The notes beneath the pieces were generated by a model. That model made no database searches, was not told where the DNA came from, and saw nothing but the letters and a program-made list of their open reading frames with translations. 64,000 nucleotides of DNA from Nemertoderma westbladi (lineage: Eukaryota; Xenacoelomorpha; Nemertodermatida; Nemertodermatidae), in assembly GCA_032718475.1 (NCBI GenBank), contig JAUCBJ010001727.1, forward strand, positions 1 through 64,000, in the 5' to 3' direction. This document shows positions 59,291 through 64,000 of the stretch, piece by piece. Both the position numbers and the translations under genes were made by a program. The first letter of the stretch is position 1, and each line of letters begins with the position of its first letter.

Positions 59291-59589
59291 TGTATTTCGT
59301 CAAACTGTCAGACTGCTGATTTCTGGACTGTCAGACAGTTGATTTCAACATCCCTATGCCAAAACATTCCAAATTTGTTGATTTCTGGTCTGTCGGACAG
59401 TTGGTTTCACTATGCCTGTGCCAAAACATTCCATGATTCCATGATTTATAGACTATGAGATAGATTTGCATATGCGCCTGTGGTAAAAGACTCTATAAAT
59501 TTAATAGTTTGTGGTTGTTGTCGATAATCGATTACCACATGACGTAGCAAAACACTCATTTTATAGCCAAAAACAATTACCAATTGATG
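59291..59589. other. Short direct repeats, no gene
   Basis: CTGTCAGACAGTTGATTTC and CTGTCGGACAGTTGGTTTC with shared GCCAAAACATTCC form a two-copy direct repeat of about 66 bp at 59318-59435. Confidence 0.6.
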
Positions 59590-60855
59590 GAAAGGAGCAG
59601 GTTAAGGCCGGATTTTCTAACCAAAACAATAAACAGTCACTTTACCAAATGAAGGAAGGGAGCAGGTTACAGAGGCGGGCCTTTCTAACCAAAACAATAA
59701 ACGATCATTTAACTAATTGAGGGAAAGGAGCGCGTTACAGAGGCGGGATTTTCTAACCAAAACAATAAGCAGTCACTTTACCAAATTAGGGAAAGGAGCA
59801 GGTTACAGAGATGGGATTTTCTAACCAAAACAATAAACGATAACATTACCAATTGAGATAAAGGAGCAGGTTACATAGGCGGGTTTTTCTAACCAAAACA
59901 ATAAACAGTCACTTTACCAAATCGGGGAAAGGAGCAGGTTACAGAGACGGGATTTTCTAACCAAAACAATAAACGATCACTTAACTAATTGAGGGAAAGG
60001 AGCAGGTTACAGAGGTGGGATTTTCTAACCAAAACAATAAACGATCACTTAACTAATTGAGGGAAAGGAGCAGGTTTACAGAGGCGGGATTTTCTAACCA
60101 AAACAATAAACGATCATTTAACTAATTGGGGGAAAGGGGCAGGTTACAGAGGCGGAATTTTCTAACCAAAACAATAAACGATCACTTAACTAATTGAGGG
60201 AAAGGAGCAGGTTACAAAGGCGGGATTTTCTAACCAAAACAATAAACGATCATTTAACTAATTGAGGGAAAGGGGCAGGTTACAGAGGCGGAATTTTCTA
60301 ACCAAAACAATAAACGATCACTTAACTAATTGAGGGAAAGGAGCAGGTTACAGAGGCGGGATTTTCTAACCAAAACAATAAACGATCATTTAACTAATTG
60401 AGGGAAAGGGGCAGGTTACAGAGGCGGGATTTTCTAACCAAAACAATAAACAGTCACTTTACTAAATGAAGGAAAGGAGCAGGTTACAGAGGCGGGCCTT
60501 TCTAACCAAAACAATAAACGGTCACTTCACCAAATCAGGGAAAGGAGCAGGTTACAGAGACGGGACTTTCTAACCAAAACAATAAACGATAATTTAACTA
60601 ATTGAGGAAAAGGGGCAGGTTACAGAGGCGGGATTTTCTAACCAAAACAATAAACAGTCATTTTACTAAATGAAGGAAAGGAGCAGGTTACAGAGACGGG
60701 ACTTTCTAACCAAAACAATAAGCGATAATTTTACTAAATGAAGGAAACGAGCAGGTTACAGAGGCGGGCCTTTCTAACCAAAACAATAAACGGTCGCTTT
60801 ACCAATTCAGGGAAAGGAGCAGGTTACAGAGGCGGGATTTTCTAACCAAAACAAC
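59590..60855. repeat. 68-bp minisatellite (~18 copies)
   Basis: The unit is GGAGCAGGTTACAGAGGCGG, then GATTTTCTAACCAAAACAAT, then AAACGATCACTTAACTAATT and GAGGGAAA. It alternates CAGTCACTTTACCAAAT and CGATCACTTAACTAATT subtypes. Lone units occur at about 18690, 54150 and 62540, so the unit is also dispersed. Confidence 0.95.
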
Positions 60856-61339
60856 CGGTCAGCCGGTAGGCCTACCAGTACCGTATTTAAATGGTAGGCT
60901 ACACAATAGGCCTACACAGCAGTACCGGTGCCGGTGCCGGTACTAAAATACCTAAAATACCTGCTTTATACTTACATCTGTACAAGCAATACTACAAAAT
61001 AGTGCTCTATATACTAATACCGGTACTGATAGCCTGAGAGAACAGCAGTAGAGAAACCGGTAGCATGGAACCTAACGGTAGATTTCTGGAGGATATAAAA
61101 AGTAAAAAAAAAAGGACAAAAAAAAGGATTTAAACGGACAATAAAAATTATTGCGTAATTTTTACACGACCCCCTGGTAATCCATTATTTTTAGCACAAC
61201 AGTGACAAATATGTTTTTTGTCATTTTTTTTTATTGTTTTAGTTTTTCGTCTCGTTTTTCTTTTTATAAGTCTCAATTTTATTAGAAATTTAAAATATTA
61301 TAGCAATTTGTAAAGTGTACTGTATGTGCATTACAGTAT
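60856..61339. other. CCGGTACCGG-rich DNA, no gene
   Basis: Several CCGGTACCGG-like and TAGGCCTA-like palindromes (60860-61080), then A/T runs. No coding or RNA gene recognised. Confidence 0.5.
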
Positions 61340-61501
61340 ATTTTATATTCACTTTATAGTACCCAAACCCCCGTAAGTGCCTTGAGCCTGGGCAGTTTCC
61401 CTCCCTCGACCTTTTGTGTATTCTTTGTTCTGTATGTATGTTTCTATGTTATGTGTATTTCACATATTTTAATATCGAGTTTTAAATAAATAAATAAATA
61501 G
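61340..61501 (+). mobile_element. Possible LINE 3' end with (AAAT)n tail
   Basis: CTTGAGCCTGGGCAGTTTCC through TGTATGTATGTTTC, ending TTTAAATAAATAAATAAATA, resembles CR1/L2-type LINE 3' ends with short tandem tails. There is no coding part, so the assignment is tentative. Confidence 0.4.
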
Positions 61502-61965
61502 CCGAGACTACTGCTTTTTTATTTTTATATTCAGCAGTTTATATGTTACTGGTACGTACCTGCAGTGCAGCAGTGTACTAGTGATACAGTAGCTGAATGC
61601 AGGAATGTCTACAACAGAATGTCAGTATTGCAGTATGCTCGAGTCAGTTCGTCATTCTGTCCTTGGTCAGATGCGATGCAGGATTGTGAAATTGTACCGG
61701 TACTGTAGCGCCAGCGGAATTGTACTGCCGGTACCGGCAAACTATAATGATAATGAGAGGAGCGTTACAATTTATATCGTATCCTTCATGCAGCGCGTAT
61801 CGGCGGAGGTACCGGTATCTGTCATTTAGTTTAGGTTCCCTAACCGTAACCGAGCAACCGAAACGATCTCTGTTTAAACCTAATAGGCCCAGTAACAATA
61901 AATCTAGTGCCTTTAAATTCATAAGCTTATGTGGTTTGGTTATTGTTGCCAATCTCAGGTTTATA
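61502..61965 (+). other. Probable 5' region of the PCMT gene
   Basis: 464 bp upstream of the PCMT start codon. The PCMT frame stays open upstream to an ATG at 61720, and the last roughly 20 upstream codons are hydrophobic (ISLCGLVIVANLRFI). Some animal PCMT isoforms carry a hydrophobic extension directly before MAWK/MAWR, so translation could begin further upstream. No clear TATA box was identified. Confidence 0.45.
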
Positions 61966-62020
61966 ATGGCGTGGAGGTCACATGGTTCCGACAATGACGA
62001 CCTGGTTAAACAACTAAAAC
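61966..62020 (+). CDS. PCMT1: Protein-L-isoaspartate O-methyltransferase, exon 1
   Basis: This exon has 55 coding nt: MAWRSHGSDNDDLVKQLK plus one base. It matches the N-terminus of animal PCMT (MAWxSxGxxxxxLxxxL). The donor is AAAC|GTGAGT, phase 1; C+GA makes arginine with exon 2, giving QLKRNGVIK. The enzyme uses S-adenosylmethionine to methylate isoaspartyl residues in aged proteins and start their repair (family knowledge). The start was chosen at the ATG of MAWR. The same frame is open upstream and could encode a membrane-anchor-like extension, so the true start may be earlier. Confidence 0.88.
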
Positions 62021-63592
62021 GTGAGTTCCACTCCGGTTACAAAATAGTTTAAGATTACTGGATTAGGCTAGGCCTACATGCCGTACTAGTCTGCGAGGTT
62101 AAAACGTACCCCGGTTAAAACAGTAAAACGTATCCAACCAATAACGTACACGTATCACGTATAGCAGTATAGAGACGTATATCGGCTGATCGGATACGAC
62201 TTAACCTTAACTTACAGACTTAGGTAGGCCTACTGGCCTATGTTTAATGTTTAATATTAAGGTAAAGGAAGAATAAGCTTATTGCTGTATTGTACGTGTA
62301 CCTGTTCAGACTAAATATAAAATTCCATAAACGTTAAAATATATAAACTGAGGCTATGTATCTAATCTACCTACTACTGTACTACCCTAAAAATGTTGGT
62401 ATGTAGTCCAAGTCAGTCGGTATGAACTATGAATGTCAGTATGTGGACTTACGTTTTAGAGTCAATGGCGCAAATTGAACGCAAACACAAACTAGGTGTT
62501 CAGAGGGTTTTAAAAATTAATTAAATTAAATTAAAAACATGAAGGGAAAGGAGCAGGTAACAGTCACAGTCAGATAGTGGCGGTGTTTTCTAATCAAAAC
62601 AATAAACGGTAACTTTACCAATCCTGCAATCACCCCTCAGCCCCTCCCAATTTAGGTAAACGAGCAGGTAGGTACGTTTTAACTACCAAAACGTAGCCTA
62701 CCTGTCTGGCCTACCCTTTGCCTTATAGCAATATAGTCAGACAGTGGAAACGTACCCAATATTGAGGTACGGTACGTTTTCGGCCGGGTACGTTTTAACC
62801 AGCCTGCCAGGGTCGTTTTCTCTTGTTCCCCTAGTCTGCTAGTCAGCCATTCGTGTAGTACCGGTATCTCTGTATCTTGGCAACCATGGCAGCATGGTAT
62901 GTTGTTCATTGATTTTGAAAATCATCATTAATATAATAATCTTATAGGCCTAATAGGTATTAATAATATTATATTATATTCTTGTACAATAGTATCTGAG
63001 TATAGCTGTATAGTACCCGTATTACAGTATTACACCACACGTACTATCAGACCGCATGATGTAAAGCTGTAAAGGGTCCTTACGGTATGGTTACGGTTGG
63101 ATTCCGTATATCAGTGTATAGTAAGTACATACTTTGATGAGTAAATGCTGTACTCCATTCGCAGAGTAGTGTCTATACTGAACTCACAATAAAGCAGTTG
63201 GTTCGACTTTGACTCAACCTAGACGACCTCACTCAACGGACTTTGGCTGCTGCTCTGAATAGGTACATTTCGACCGACTTGTGTTGTTTAACTTTATTTT
63301 ATTCTGTATTGTATTTTTAACTTCATTGTACTCTGTATTGTATTGGTATTTAATTAAATCTCTTGTTCATTTTTTGAGTCAATTGCACGCGTTTGTGCCT
63401 TTTATCTAGGCCTATGGGTTTTATTGAAAATAAATGCCAGCTCGTGCTCGACTGCAGCCAGGACTGGTTTGCGCATGGTTGCAGAAGTATAATAATAAAT
63501 GTTACTTTACATACACAAGTATTATTTATATAAAGGAAATAATAGTTAGGGGTTTGAGTTAGGCGATTAACATTTTATATCTGTTATCATAG
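62021..63592 (+). other. PCMT intron 1
   Basis: 1.57 kb. It contains a diverged unit of the 68-bp family at about 62535-62625 (GGAAAGGAGCAGGTAACAG, TTTTCTAATCAAAACAATAA). The minus ORF at 62679-62909 has no recognisable similarity and lies within the intron. Confidence 0.75.
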
Positions 63593-63729
63593 GAAATGGT
63601 GTCATAAAGACTCCTGCAGTAGAACGAGCATTGATAACCATTGACCGAGGTAACTTTGTTAAAACCAATGCCTACGCTGATTCCCCTCAAACTATTGGAT
63701 ATGCGGCAACTATAAGTGCTCCACATATG
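63593..63729 (+). CDS. PCMT1: Protein-L-isoaspartate O-methyltransferase, exon 2
   Basis: This exon has 137 nt: GA completing the split codon, then 45 codons. NGVIKTPAVERALITIDRGN, FVKTNAYADSPQTIGYAATI and SAPHM are the signature N-terminal part of PCMT, including the conserved DSPQ-x-IG-x-x-x-TISAPHM substrate-side segment. The acceptor is ATCTGTTATCATAG|GA. The donor is ATG|GTTGGT, phase 0, before the expected HA of the next exon. An alternative GTATGC donor four bases later would break the frame expected from relatives. The SAM-binding motifs lie beyond the window. The gene is divergent from the myosin gene. Confidence 0.92.
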
Positions 63730-64000
63730 GTTGGTATGCACACAATATTGTAGGATTTAAGAATTTTAATGATGCCCACTGAGCTTCATTTTTGGAAAAG
63801 TTTTACAATAGATATTTGCAAATGTAGACTGTGTTCTTTGCGATTCTGTGACTGGTGTTTTTCCTTTTGACATACATTCCAGAAATTGCTTCTTAAATAA
63901 TTAGTCTAACAGCATAATACTTTAAATAATTAGATATTATATACCTATAGACACACCTGCAGGCCTAAACTTATACAAAATTAATATATGACATGCTGAC
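63730..64000 (+). other. PCMT intron 2, partial
   Basis: 271 bp of AT-rich DNA to the window edge, with no further PCMT exon seen. Confidence 0.6.

Noticed and set aside
36545-61965. Searched for myosin exon 1 (a few codons after ATG ending at a donor)
   Set aside because: Too short to identify without transcripts; candidates such as the ATG near 54115 lack a fitting donor and context.
61644-61994. Minus-strand 116-codon ORF
   Set aside because: It overlaps the PCMT exon 1 region antisense and has no recognisable domain.

Overview
The window is animal nuclear DNA: GT-AG introns, non-LTR retrotransposons and very large tandem arrays. The frequent TAGGCCTA-type palindromes and the LINE mix suggest a marine invertebrate, possibly an echinoderm. 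That identification is a low-confidence inference.

Two host genes can be assembled from exons that conventional ORF calling hides. (1) A long-tailed class I myosin (Myo1e/Myo1f type) runs on the minus strand from 36544 down to 686. It has eight exons: 36544-36416, 35764-35675, 22893-22799, 19141-18964, 16909-16768, 12006-11888, 2993-2819 and 855-686. All junction phases match, giving 366 uninterrupted codons from the motor N-terminus through P-loop, switch I and the HLGN region. Exon 1 is not found, and the switch II exon lies beyond position 1. (2) A protein-L-isoaspartate O-methyltransferase (PCMT1-like) starts on the plus strand with exons at 61966-62020 and 63593-63729 and runs off the right edge. 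The two genes are divergent.

The main oddity is in the myosin introns. Five of the seven intervening introns carry a private minisatellite: 41 bp at 932-2838, 16/18 bp at 3002-11863, 37 bp at 12071-16552, 36 bp at 19284-22337 and 48 bp at 28611-35692. A 26-bp array at 36804-48118 probably sits in the first intron. In the 41-bp and 48-bp arrays the unit is a copy of the last 18-20 exonic bases plus the 5' splice site and early intron. Myosin exon ends and splice donors have therefore been amplified about 46 and 147 times inside the gene.

The rest is mobile DNA. One RTE-like LINE family ends in a conserved GCAGCTGC palindrome plus (TAG)n. Copies lie at 16988-18492 (10-bp target duplication), 25963-26350, 26358-26560, 26768-28578, 48214-50250 (inserted into another copy with a 9-bp duplication) and 56797-57306 (inserted into a CR1-like LINE). 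A different LINE keeps a 930-codon ORF at 23179-25971. Two decayed CR1-like LINEs occupy 54873-59290. A foldback element lies at about 50815-51870, and smaller arrays fill 50260-50560, 53030-54120, 56336-56480 and 59590-60855.
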